A DNA stretch of 64,000 nt from the NCBI RefSeq assembly GCF_963675635.1, contig NZ_OY776488.1, positions 2,810,001-2,874,000 of the forward strand. The letters are read 5' to 3'. Numbering within the stretch: the stretch's first letter is position 1; every line of letters begins with the position of its first letter. Below are positions 26,266-34,039 of the stretch, in pieces. The notes under the pieces were generated by a model. The model had not been told where the DNA came from. It saw only the letters and a program-made list of their open reading frames with translations, and did not search any database. The DNA comes from an uncultured Pseudodesulfovibrio sp. (GTDB lineage Bacteria > Desulfobacterota > Desulfovibrionia > Desulfovibrionales > Desulfovibrionaceae). A program made the translations under genes and the position numbers.

Positions 26266-28520
26266 TAGGAGAATATTCCCCGAATTTTGTCTTTGGCTTT
26301 GTCTACACCGTCTCCGATTGCTCCCATAGCAACACTTGCAGTATCAAAATAACCTATGGCCTCAAAAGCGGATGCAAGATTTTCAAGCTGTTGAGTGGAT
26401 AAGGAGGATTTCAAGCGGAACTCTGTGCCAGTATCACTTGATTCATCTTTTGAAGGAGACTCGACATAAGAAGCCATTGCTAACTGGTAGATAGGTTTTT
26501 TCGTTGCCTCTTGAGTCAAACTCTCAAGCCTTGTCATGTTCAATACGGCAGGACATCTTAATTTTTGGGTCTCGTCATAGGCTGTAGTGGTTTTCCCCGA
26601 CAAACGCACAGACGACTTCGAATACAAATTAAGTGTGGATAATGTCTCTTCAATTCGGCTTTCTAACAGGGGATCTTTATGCTCTGCAGCCTGAGCCTTT
26701 GTGATGTAATTATTGAGCTTATCCGTTAAGTAATTAATATCATAGCCAACATCGGTAATTGCTCTTTGGGTCTGTTTGATCACATCTTGCAGCATTAAAG
26801 CTCGCCTTTTATTTTTATCAAGCTCATTAGCGCCAGTAATAACTTTCATTCCCTTGTACGCACCAATTCCAAGCAAGACGGCTACACCGATGCCTGTAGC
26901 CATACTCGAAAGCCCAAGAGCTCCTCCGAAACCTATAGTCGCCAAACCTGAAGTAAGGCCAGCGGCAGACATTCCGACAACTGACCCTGAAAGATAGACA
27001 GCACCCAAAGGCACGCCAACCGCTGCCGATTTCGCAGCTAACTCTTTAACACTCTTTTCAATCATAGTGTCGTCGTAATCGCCGCTGAGCATTTTGCGGT
27101 CGTTTTCGATAGCCATTACAGCCAACTCAACTTCCTCATCCGGAACATCAAACAACGATCTGTTTTGTTTGAAAAATTCGAAACTTTCGAGAGGGGCGTC
27201 TGAAACACTTTTGTAAATACTGATAAGGTCTTTAACCAGCGAAATATGAGTGGCTTTTTTCTGACTTTCTGGGCACTCGTTGTCGAGTTCAGCCATTAAG
27301 CCAGACAATGGAGCCAGATTGTCGCTATTCGCGATATAAGACCTTACTTTATTACGAGATTCTGATGCCAAGTTGAGACGGGTCATGAGTTGTAATATTT
27401 CAGAAAATTCTTTCTCATCAACTACGCCATCATCAGCGAACGCCATGTTAACAACTATCTGCAAGTAAGCAATTTTGAGCGCTTCGCTAAGGTCAGATAT
27501 AACTTGTAGTTGATCCTCTTCTTTGTACTCGTCTACATCAGTCGTTATACATTTTAAGAAGCTAGCTAACTTTTCATAATCGCAATCAATTAAATCATGC
27601 AGTTTCACGGGCTCATGACCAGATCTGGATACGGATATGTGTTCTTTTTTCTTTTCACTCCCTTTCTTGTCTGTCGCGACCTCCACAACATGTTTTACAT
27701 CAAATATTTCTTTATATGTGAGTGAGATTGGGTTGGAAAATGCGGCATGATAAACGACTCTCTCTCCTGTAAACAACAAGCCGTCAGCCCCGCTTCCGAA
27801 CAAGGTATTATCAACGAGTGCAACAATGGTGTTTACATTACCATCAAATTTAAACTTGTTAACTGCTTTGTTAATCTTTTTCTCTGGTATGCTTGGGGCA
27901 ATATGGATTTTCTTGCTGTTGTTGAAAACTGATGCAATATTATTCTTAATATAAGAATTTATATTCATGTTAGCTACCTTTCGTTGTTGCATAGTGGGCT
28001 CATTGCTCGTTTCGTTGTCCGCCGCGTCCATACTCCTTTGGCTTTCGATTTCTTTGTTCAACTCTCTTTTGCTATTCTTCTCGAATTCTTCGTACCAGTA
28101 TTCTGCACTCGTAAGGTCTGCCCTGACTCCAATCCCTTTTTCAAACATTGTTGCGACCTGATACTGCGCTTGGGCATCTCCCCGCTGAGCCAATGTCAGT
28201 GCCTCTTTGAATTTAATAGTGTCGCTGTCGGCATTTATTAGACGGGAGTATTGCTTCTTTGCCTCTAAATCTCCGCTATCAGATGCTAGCTTTAACCATC
28301 GTTTCGCTTTATTTAAGTCTTTAGCCTCTGCTTCCAAGTACAGTGTACCCAGTCGTGCCTGGGCATCAGAAAATCCTTGCTCTGCGGATTTCGTTAGCCA
28401 AACTATAGCCTCTTCAATGTCGCCCGAAGCATCAGCACTCAGTGCAGCCCCAATGGCGTATTGTGCAGCGGCATCTCCATTTGAAGCTTTTTCAATAATA
28501 TCAAAAACTTGCTGATCCAT
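26265..28520 (-). CDS. Sel1-repeat, PH-like, TerB-like membrane protein (751 aa)
   Basis: A multidomain protein not recognised as a named family. Residues about 15-145 contain Sel1/TPR-type repeats (AAAQYAIGAALSAD, DAQARLGTLYLEAEA, DAQAQYQVATMFEKGIGV). Residues about 230-335 resemble a bacterial PH domain (GLLFTGERVVYHAAF, SLTYKEIFDVKHV). Residues about 348-480 look TerB-like (AYLQIVVNMAFADDGVVDEK). Residues about 497-560 are a glycine-rich membrane segment, followed by a helical tail. The ATG follows AGGAGGAG, 8 bases after the WYL gene, and the end overlaps the next gene. A sensor-plus-membrane effector role is inferred from domain types and island context. Confidence 0.75.
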   Translation of the reverse strand: MDQQVFDIIEKASNGDAAAQYAIGAALSADASGDIEEAIVWLTKSAEQGFSDAQARLGTLYLEAEAKDLNKAKRWLKLASDSGDLEAKKQYSRLINADSDTIKFKEALTLAQRGDAQAQYQVATMFEKGIGVRADLTSAEYWYEEFEKNSKRELNKEIESQRSMDAADNETSNEPTMQQRKVANMNINSYIKNNIASVFNNSKKIHIAPSIPEKKINKAVNKFKFDGNVNTIVALVDNTLFGSGADGLLFTGERVVYHAAFSNPISLTYKEIFDVKHVVEVATDKKGSEKKKEHISVSRSGHEPVKLHDLIDCDYEKLASFLKCITTDVDEYKEEDQLQVISDLSEALKIAYLQIVVNMAFADDGVVDEKEFSEILQLMTRLNLASESRNKVRSYIANSDNLAPLSGLMAELDNECPESQKKATHISLVKDLISIYKSVSDAPLESFEFFKQNRSLFDVPDEEVELAVMAIENDRKMLSGDYDDTMIEKSVKELAAKSAAVGVPLGAVYLSGSVVGMSAAGLTSGLATIGFGGALGLSSMATGIGVAVLLGIGAYKGMKVITGANELDKNKRRALMLQDVIKQTQRAITDVGYDINYLTDKLNNYITKAQAAEHKDPLLESRIEETLSTLNLYSKSSVRLSGKTTTAYDETQKLRCPAVLNMTRLESLTQEATKKPIYQLAMASYVESPSKDESSDTGTEFRLKSSLSTQQLENLASAFEAIGYFDTASVAMGAIGDGVDKAKDKIRGIFS

Positions 28521-28528
28521 AACTCCTC

Positions 28529-29488
28529 CTAATCGACATTGATATCATTTTGGGGCAATAGGCTTGCTAGGTCTCCAAAACTCCAAACCCAGGCCATGAG
28601 TTCTCTTTCACTGACTGTGGTCAATTCCAATATAAGCCCCCCGTCTTCTAGCTCATCTATCTTTTGATCTTCGCTCCAGGTGCGTTCACGAACATAATCA
28701 GCCGTCTTGGCATCAAAGCGAATTCGAAATGTTTTAGGCTCATGCCATTTCATACCGAACACACCCTCATCATCAATGGTGGCGTCGAAATTGAACGTCT
28801 TATCTGTTCGAGTAACATCAAGAATCCGGTGGACAGCAAATGAAGTCGGACGTTCCTTTTCTGCCAAGCCTTTTGAGACTTGATGCCCTTGTACGTATAA
28901 AGCCCCGTTCATCGAAATGATTCGTCCTGGAGCGTAGAAGTATATTTGAGGGTCTTTCCTTGCGTTTGCCTTATACTCAACTAGGCACACGCTACGTGCA
29001 TGAGAGGCCGAGACGAGCTTCTCAATACTTTCAAAATGCTTTGTATAGTCGATGTAACCCTTTGGCTTGAAACCAATATGCTGCCTTTGAGCATCCCCAC
29101 GACGGTAAAAATCGGGCTCGGCCATCCGAGTAGACAGTTCAAAAATGGTATTTTGAATACGTTTAGATATTCGTTCAGGTAGGTATGGAGAAGCAAAGTC
29201 GTAACATATACTGAGATATCGTAGCTCCTCGAATTCCAAACCAAGAGTCCGCATCCCGGTCTGGTGCTTTAAAAAGTAGTATCGCTTACGCTTCTCTGTA
29301 CCAATTTCAAGCTTGTCCCCGACAAAGGCTTCAATTTCTGCAGCCAGCCTACTAACAGTTTGTGCTGAGCAATCCAAATACTCAGCGAGATCAGCTTGAT
29401 AGTGGCGCTTGCCCTCGACTGTTAGTTTGGAAAATAGCCTCAGCAGCTTAGCCGCGTGCGAGGCGTCAGGATCTTTGGCTTTAGGCAT
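28529..29488 (-). CDS. WYL-domain transcriptional regulator
   Basis: A 319-aa regulator with an N-terminal winged HTH (residues about 10-70, DLAEYLDCSAQTVSRLAAEI). The central and C-terminal WYL ligand-sensing domain follows (SVCLVEYKANARKDPQIYFY, APGRIISMNGALYVQGHQ, AVHRILDVTRTD), then a WCX-like tail. WYL proteins of the BrxR/CapW type repress phage defence operons and respond to nucleic-acid ligands. This one is the first gene of an operon with the 751-aa and 496-aa proteins, with only 8 bases to the next gene, so autoregulation of that operon is likely. Ligand unknown. Confidence 0.9.
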   Translation of the reverse strand: MPKAKDPDASHAAKLLRLFSKLTVEGKRHYQADLAEYLDCSAQTVSRLAAEIEAFVGDKLEIGTEKRKRYYFLKHQTGMRTLGLEFEELRYLSICYDFASPYLPERISKRIQNTIFELSTRMAEPDFYRRGDAQRQHIGFKPKGYIDYTKHFESIEKLVSASHARSVCLVEYKANARKDPQIYFYAPGRIISMNGALYVQGHQVSKGLAEKERPTSFAVHRILDVTRTDKTFNFDATIDDEGVFGMKWHEPKTFRIRFDAKTADYVRERTWSEDQKIDELEDGGLILELTTVSERELMAWVWSFGDLASLLPQNDINVD

Positions 29489-29850
29489 ATTAATCTCAGT
29501 ATGAAGTTCAAACAGTTGCTACAGCCTGTGTGTTTAGCTTTGACATACTCCTATGATCATTAAAATCAAGGGGTTTATATGTATTTATTGTGACGCACGA
29601 CACGGCAAGAAGAGGCACCATGTCGTACATCACATGATGGGAAATCCAACAAAGGTGGAGTTATATCCGGTTTTCATTTTCTCGCATGCATTTGACTGGC
29701 ATTAGTTGCTATAAATCTAGCACCTGACACTTCCAGCATGTGGAAAGTTTGGCTCATTAAAAAGGGCCAGCTTGCCAAAAGTGCAAGTGAAAAGAATTGA
29801 GACATATATTATCATATTGAAAAGCGAGCTTTTTCTATTCTTGAACGGAC
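29489..29850. other. Divergent intergenic region between WYL and MoxR operons
   Basis: About 360 bases without a convincing gene. It should hold the WYL promoter (leftward) and the MoxR promoter (rightward). No clear operator palindrome was recognised. Confidence 0.5.
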
Positions 29851-29852
29851 CC

Positions 29853-29890
29853 AAAAAAGCCCATCCCGCAGAAGCGGGATGGGCTTTTTT
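29853..29890. terminator. Perfect hairpin terminator just upstream of the MoxR gene
   Basis: A 17-base arm starting AAAAAAGCCCATCCCGC pairs perfectly with its complement around AGAA and ends in six T. It is symmetrical, so it can work both ways. It ends only about 8 bases before the ribosome binding site of the MoxR gene, an unusual place unless it attenuates that operon. Confidence 0.85.
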
Positions 29891-29909
29891 ACCTTTAAAG
29901 GAGATAATC

Positions 29910-30899
29910 ATGGAAGACATCCTCAAAGAGTTGAAGGCGCTGCAGCCTACCGAACATGACGCCGGTGAAATCTTCAGCGGTAAGAAGTCCAAGCGCAAGG
30001 TCCGTGGATTTTCCTCCACATCTTTGTTTACCCCTGACATGAACCCTGAATACCTGTTTCACGATTCCAGCCGCGATGCCGTCGTTTGGTTCATGGACTC
30101 ATCCGATCCTCTCTACGTCTTTGGTCCGGCTGGATCTGGAAAGACCAGCTTAATCAAACAACTTGCGGCCAAGCTCAATTACCCTGTGTTCGACATCACC
30201 GGTCATGGGCGGCTGGAGTTTCCAGATATGGTGGGCCATCTGACCGTGGAGGATTCGAACATGTCCTTCCAGTATGGGCCGCTTGCACTAGCCATGAAAT
30301 TCGGCGGTCTCTTCCTGCTCAATGAGATCGACCTGCTCGATCCGGCGACTGCGGCTGGTTTAAACGGCATTCTGGATGGAGATCCACTCTGCATCCCTGA
30401 AAATAGCGGAGAGGTCATCAAGCCCCATCCCCTATTCCGGTTTGCAGCAACGGCCAACACCAATGGCGGGACTGACGAGACAGGACTGTATCAAGGCACG
30501 CTTCGTCAAAACCTCGCCTTTATGGATCGATTTTGGCTGTGTGAGATCGGTTATCCCAAACCCAAAGCTGAACGAGAATTGTTACACCGCAAGGCTTCTA
30601 GTCTGCCCAAAGATGTACGGACCAAGATGGTGGAATATGCCAACGAGGTCCGCAAACTCTTTATGGGCGAAGCAGATGGTAACTTTCGCGATACCATTGA
30701 AGTGACATTCTCAACTCGTACCCTGATTCGTTGGGCTGATCTCACAGTCCGATTCCAACCCTTAGCCCGACAGGGCATCCAACCCGTGACATATGCACTC
30801 GACCGCGCTCTTGCTTATCGCGCCACGCCGGAGACTCGGACGGTGTTGCACGAGCTCGCGCAACGCATGTTCCCGCAACAAGAGGAGAATGAAAAATGA
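29910..30899 (+). CDS. MoxR/CbbQ-type AAA+ ATPase
   Basis: A 329-aa AAA+ chaperone-like ATPase. Walker A is GPAGSGKTS (about residue 75). Walker B is LFLLNEIDLLDP (D-to-N change in the first acidic position, as in some MoxR proteins). Sensor 1 is FAATANTNGG and the arginine-finger region is RQNLAFMDRFWL. The start at 29910 has an excellent AAAGGAG site; the longer frame would run through the terminator. The stop overlaps the DUF3150 start (ATGA). MoxR ATPases usually act with a VWA partner, and here that protein is two genes downstream. Confidence 0.9.
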   Translation: MEDILKELKALQPTEHDAGEIFSGKKSKRKVRGFSSTSLFTPDMNPEYLFHDSSRDAVVWFMDSSDPLYVFGPAGSGKTSLIKQLAAKLNYPVFDITGHGRLEFPDMVGHLTVEDSNMSFQYGPLALAMKFGGLFLLNEIDLLDPATAAGLNGILDGDPLCIPENSGEVIKPHPLFRFAATANTNGGTDETGLYQGTLRQNLAFMDRFWLCEIGYPKPKAERELLHRKASSLPKDVRTKMVEYANEVRKLFMGEADGNFRDTIEVTFSTRTLIRWADLTVRFQPLARQGIQPVTYALDRALAYRATPETRTVLHELAQRMFPQQEENEK

Positions 30900-31861
30900 T
30901 GAATACCGACATAACTGTTCTCGACAACCTGATAGCTCTGAATCTCGACGTGAAGATTTGGACCGCACGCAAGAAGCTAACGCCTGCTGACTTCGGTGGC
31001 GCTGAATTGCCACCTGAGGAGCTCGCATCGCTTGGTAGCAAGAAAATATGCGACCCCAAAGAATTGCGGATCTTCGGCACCCTCAAGGCCCGCGCTGTTA
31101 ATCTTCTGGATCGGACTGGTATCCGCTTTCTTGGCGGTTGGGGGATCCCGGAAGATAAGGCTGATGAAGTCGTGACTGAGTTGACCACTATTCGGGCTGA
31201 CTTCCTGAATGCAAAAGCGCAATTCCTCAGCCGATACGACGAGGCTGTCAAAGACTGGATCATCCAACATCCCGGTTGGGAGAACCTGATCGGCTCATCT
31301 TCGGTGAGTGCGGATTATGTCCGCAGCCGGTTGGATTTCAGGTGGCAGTTCTTCAAGCTGATTCCGCCCAATGACAACGTTGTTGGCCATGGACTGCAAA
31401 ATGAGGTGAACGAATTGGGTGGCACCTTGTTTGACGAAGTTGCCAAGGTCGCCAGCGACACATGGAAACGCTGCTTTGAAGGCAAAGATAAGGTGACGCA
31501 CAAGGCTCTTTCGCCTCTGCGCTCCATCCACTGTAAACTTGCCGGGCTCACCTTTGTTGAGCCTCGCGTGGTGCCGGTGGTAGACTTGCTGGATACGGCT
31601 TTCAGTCGTGTCCCCAAACGCGGATACATCCATGGAAGCGCACTGGTTATGCTACAAGGCGTAGTCTCCTTGCTCCGAGATCCGGCAACGCTCGTTGCTC
31701 ATGGGCAGAAGATTTTGGATGGGCAGGACTCATCCGAAATACTGGCTGGATTGGTTGCTGACACGATTCCACCTGTGCCGGAAGAATTGCCCCCCTCCAA
31801 AGCTGGCTTTATTCCTGAACAGGCTCACCAACTCCAAATCGACAGCCACGGGCTTTGGTGA
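30896..31861 (+). CDS. DUF3150 family protein
   Basis: A 321-aa soluble protein of DUF3150, repeatedly found between a MoxR ATPase and a CobT-like VWA gene in mobile elements. The N-terminal block VLDNLIALNLDVKIWTARKK and the central GIRFLGGWGIPEDKADEV are visible. No catalytic motif was recognised. It overlaps the ATPase gene by four bases and the next start lies 5 bases beyond its stop, so the three are co-translated. It may be the adaptor or client of the ATPase/VWA pair. Confidence 0.8.
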   Translation: MMNTDITVLDNLIALNLDVKIWTARKKLTPADFGGAELPPEELASLGSKKICDPKELRIFGTLKARAVNLLDRTGIRFLGGWGIPEDKADEVVTELTTIRADFLNAKAQFLSRYDEAVKDWIIQHPGWENLIGSSSVSADYVRSRLDFRWQFFKLIPPNDNVVGHGLQNEVNELGGTLFDEVAKVASDTWKRCFEGKDKVTHKALSPLRSIHCKLAGLTFVEPRVVPVVDLLDTAFSRVPKRGYIHGSALVMLQGVVSLLRDPATLVAHGQKILDGQDSSEILAGLVADTIPPVPEELPPSKAGFIPEQAHQLQIDSHGLW

Positions 31862-31866
31862 TCGCC

Positions 31867-33429
31867 ATGAAGAATCACCTCATCATGCGATCACTGCCCA
31901 TGGTGGCTTCGGTGCTCGGGCGAAAGTACGGCGTGAAAGTCATCATTGGTGGAAGAGGAGCGTATACGGACGGAAGCACGATTCATTTACCTGCGCTCCC
32001 TCTGGAATCCAGCGAGACGCTCATTGGCCTGGCCCGTGGCTATATCGACCACGAGGCTGCCCACATTCGTGAAACGCGCTTCGATTGGTTGTGCCTGGCG
32101 AACCTGACTCCGCTGGAAATGCACGTGTGGAATACGTTTGAAGATTGGCGGGTTGAGCACCGGCTGGCCCGTTTGTTCCCTGGTTGCCGCCAAAACTTAA
32201 ATTGGCTGATCAAGCATATCTTCGGGAACCCATCCGAAAAGACAGCCGATCCAGCCATCGCTATTCTGAATTGGCTATTGCTGTCTGTCCGTGCTTGGGA
32301 TGTACCCTCGCTCAACGGACAACGGGATGAAGTCGGGAGCCTTGTTGAGGCTCACTATCCCGGCCTGATTACACAGTTGAATTCTGTTTTGAAGAAGGTC
32401 AACTCTTATTGCGATTCGACTCAGGATTGTATCTTGTATGCTCGCGAGGTCGTTTCAATCCTCAAAGATAAAGCGGCTGTTTTGCCCCTGATAAATGGGG
32501 GGTCGAGTGAGGGGAAAGCTACGGGGAAAGGCACCCCAGCCCATATCCCTTCAGAGGCGTTAAAACGACTGATCAAGACAGATGGAACAAATCTGCCCGA
32601 CAATATGGGTGAAGCTCTGGCTGACAACATAATCAAGGAAACACCGAAAGACCTGAGCGAGGCACTCCATGTCGCTCAACTCGGCACCAAGTCAGCGAAG
32701 CCTATAGCACCCGAGGATGCTGCAGCTGCTAAACGGGCATCGACTGCCCTCCGGACGCAACTCCAAGGGTTGTTGCAATCGTCCGTGCTCACGAGAACTA
32801 AAGTTGGCAGACATGGTCGACTAGACGCGCGGCAATTGCATCGACTCTCGGTGGCAGACGCTCGCGTATTCAAACGGAATGGAGAACGTGTTGGCATCAA
32901 TACCGCCGTACACATCCTACTGGACTGCTCCGGCTCCATGAGACGACGTATTCAGCTGACTACTCAGATATGCCATGCGGTCGCAACGGCTTTGGATACT
33001 ATCGACGGAATCAACGTGGGAATAACGGCCTTCCCGGCTGGCAAACCCGCTGACGGTAGTGATCGGACTGAGCACCCCACGGTCTGCCCTATCCTGAATC
33101 ACGGAGACCGAGTGCACGACGGCTTCGCAGTAAGCGCTACTGGTGGCACTCCACTCGCTGGAGCCTTCTGGTGGGTACTGCAACAAATGCTGCCGCTCAT
33201 CGAGTCGCGCAAGATCATCCTGATCCTGACGGACGGCGATCCCGACTCATTCAACGTGGCACTCGATGCCATTGAGGACGGAAGGCGCTTCGGCGTCGAA
33301 GTCTACGGCCTGGGCATCCTGTCCGAGTCTATCAAAAAGCTACTCCCTGATCACAGCCGCACTATCAACGAGTTGTCTGAACTGGCCCCAGCCATGTTCG
33401 GCATGCTCCGTGGTGCGCTGATCAAATAA
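31867..33429 (+). CDS. CobT-like VWA protein with HExxH motif
   Basis: A 520-aa protein. The N-terminal half has a zincin-like HEAAH motif (residues 62-66, in GYIDHEAAHIRETRFD), which could bind metal or cleave peptides. The C-terminal third is a von Willebrand A domain with MIDAS motif DCSGSM, followed by the conserved T (SATGGTPLAGAF) and D (LTDGDPDSF) elements, as in CobT-type chelatase subunits. The ATG at 31867 is preferred to an upstream TTG. It is the third gene of the MoxR-DUF3150-VWA module. Predicted to work with the ATPase on an unknown target; related MoxR-VWA modules have been proposed as conflict systems. Confidence 0.85.
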   Translation: MKNHLIMRSLPMVASVLGRKYGVKVIIGGRGAYTDGSTIHLPALPLESSETLIGLARGYIDHEAAHIRETRFDWLCLANLTPLEMHVWNTFEDWRVEHRLARLFPGCRQNLNWLIKHIFGNPSEKTADPAIAILNWLLLSVRAWDVPSLNGQRDEVGSLVEAHYPGLITQLNSVLKKVNSYCDSTQDCILYAREVVSILKDKAAVLPLINGGSSEGKATGKGTPAHIPSEALKRLIKTDGTNLPDNMGEALADNIIKETPKDLSEALHVAQLGTKSAKPIAPEDAAAAKRASTALRTQLQGLLQSSVLTRTKVGRHGRLDARQLHRLSVADARVFKRNGERVGINTAVHILLDCSGSMRRRIQLTTQICHAVATALDTIDGINVGITAFPAGKPADGSDRTEHPTVCPILNHGDRVHDGFAVSATGGTPLAGAFWWVLQQMLPLIESRKIILILTDGDPDSFNVALDAIEDGRRFGVEVYGLGILSESIKKLLPDHSRTINELSELAPAMFGMLRGALIK

Positions 33430-33453
33430 CCACAATCAAATCCCGAGGAAAAT

Positions 33454-33789
33454 ATGAGTGACGAGACTCCTATCTGCCCGAACTGCGAAAGCTCGGCGCA
33501 TGTCGTTTTGGTTAACACTACCCAGAAAGTAGGAACCGCAGTCGGAGGCGTCGCTGGCGGAGCAGCTGGCTACTACGGCGCTTCCGCTGGAGCGACTGCT
33601 GGAGCAATCATAGGCTCGGTGGTCCCGGTCGTTGGAACGGGCCTCGGCCTCCTTGCCGGAGGATTGGCCGGGACCCTCGCAGGCTTCTTCGCCGGTTCCG
33701 CCGTAGGCAACCAGGTTGGTGAACACATTGACCGGCACATCATTAGCGAGTGGCGCTGCAATCGGTGCAGCACTGAATTCGAAACCTAA
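33454..33789 (+). CDS. Zinc-ribbon glycine-zipper membrane protein (111 aa)
   Basis: The N-terminal CPNC (residues 9-12) and C-terminal CNRC (about 102-105) could together bind one zinc ion. Between them is a long Gly/Ala-rich hydrophobic region (VGGVAGGAAGYYGASAGATA and onward) like glycine-zipper membrane hairpins. The ATG follows CGAGGAA. It follows the VWA gene by 24 bases, so it belongs to the same operon. Possibly a membrane anchor or pore-forming partner; this is inference. Confidence 0.65.
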   Translation: MSDETPICPNCESSAHVVLVNTTQKVGTAVGGVAGGAAGYYGASAGATAGAIIGSVVPVVGTGLGLLAGGLAGTLAGFFAGSAVGNQVGEHIDRHIISEWRCNRCSTEFET

Positions 33790-33804
33790 ACCAAGGAGTA
33801 AATT

Positions 33805-33993
33805 ATGCGTGAGTTCTGGACTTTCATCGGCGGCGTGGCTGTCGGGATCCTGGCTGTAACTGGCGTCTTTGCCACGGAAGAGGGATACAAGCCGCGTTCC
33901 ATCGAGAACGATGAGAACGAAACTGAAGAACTGGAGGATGGAACCGAAAAGGGAACTGATGGTGACGGGGAGTGCATCAGTCAGCCCTCGTAA
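33805..33993 (+). CDS. Small single-pass membrane protein (62 aa)
   Basis: One hydrophobic segment (FIGGVAVGILAVTGVFA, residues 7-23) is followed by a very acidic tail (ENDENETEELEDGTEK). The ATG follows AAGGAG, 15 bases after the preceding gene, and a terminator follows directly. Not recognised; the last gene of the MoxR-VWA operon. Confidence 0.55.
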   Translation: MREFWTFIGGVAVGILAVTGVFATEEGYKPRSIENDENETEELEDGTEKGTDGDGECISQPS

Positions 33994-33995
33994 TG

Positions 33996-34028
33996 AAAAG
34001 AGTCGCTGGCGTTTGCTGGCGGCTCTTT
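33996..34028. terminator. Terminator between convergent genes
   Basis: AAAGAG-CGC pairs with GCG-CTCTTT around a 14-base loop, with single mismatched bases, right after the 62-aa gene and facing the stop of the 485-aa gene. Confidence 0.6.
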
Positions 34029-34039
34029 GTTCATAACTG

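Noticed and set aside
29772..29909. 46-codon upstream extension of the MoxR protein
   Set aside because: It would translate through a perfect terminator; the ATG at 29910 has an ideal AAAGGAG.
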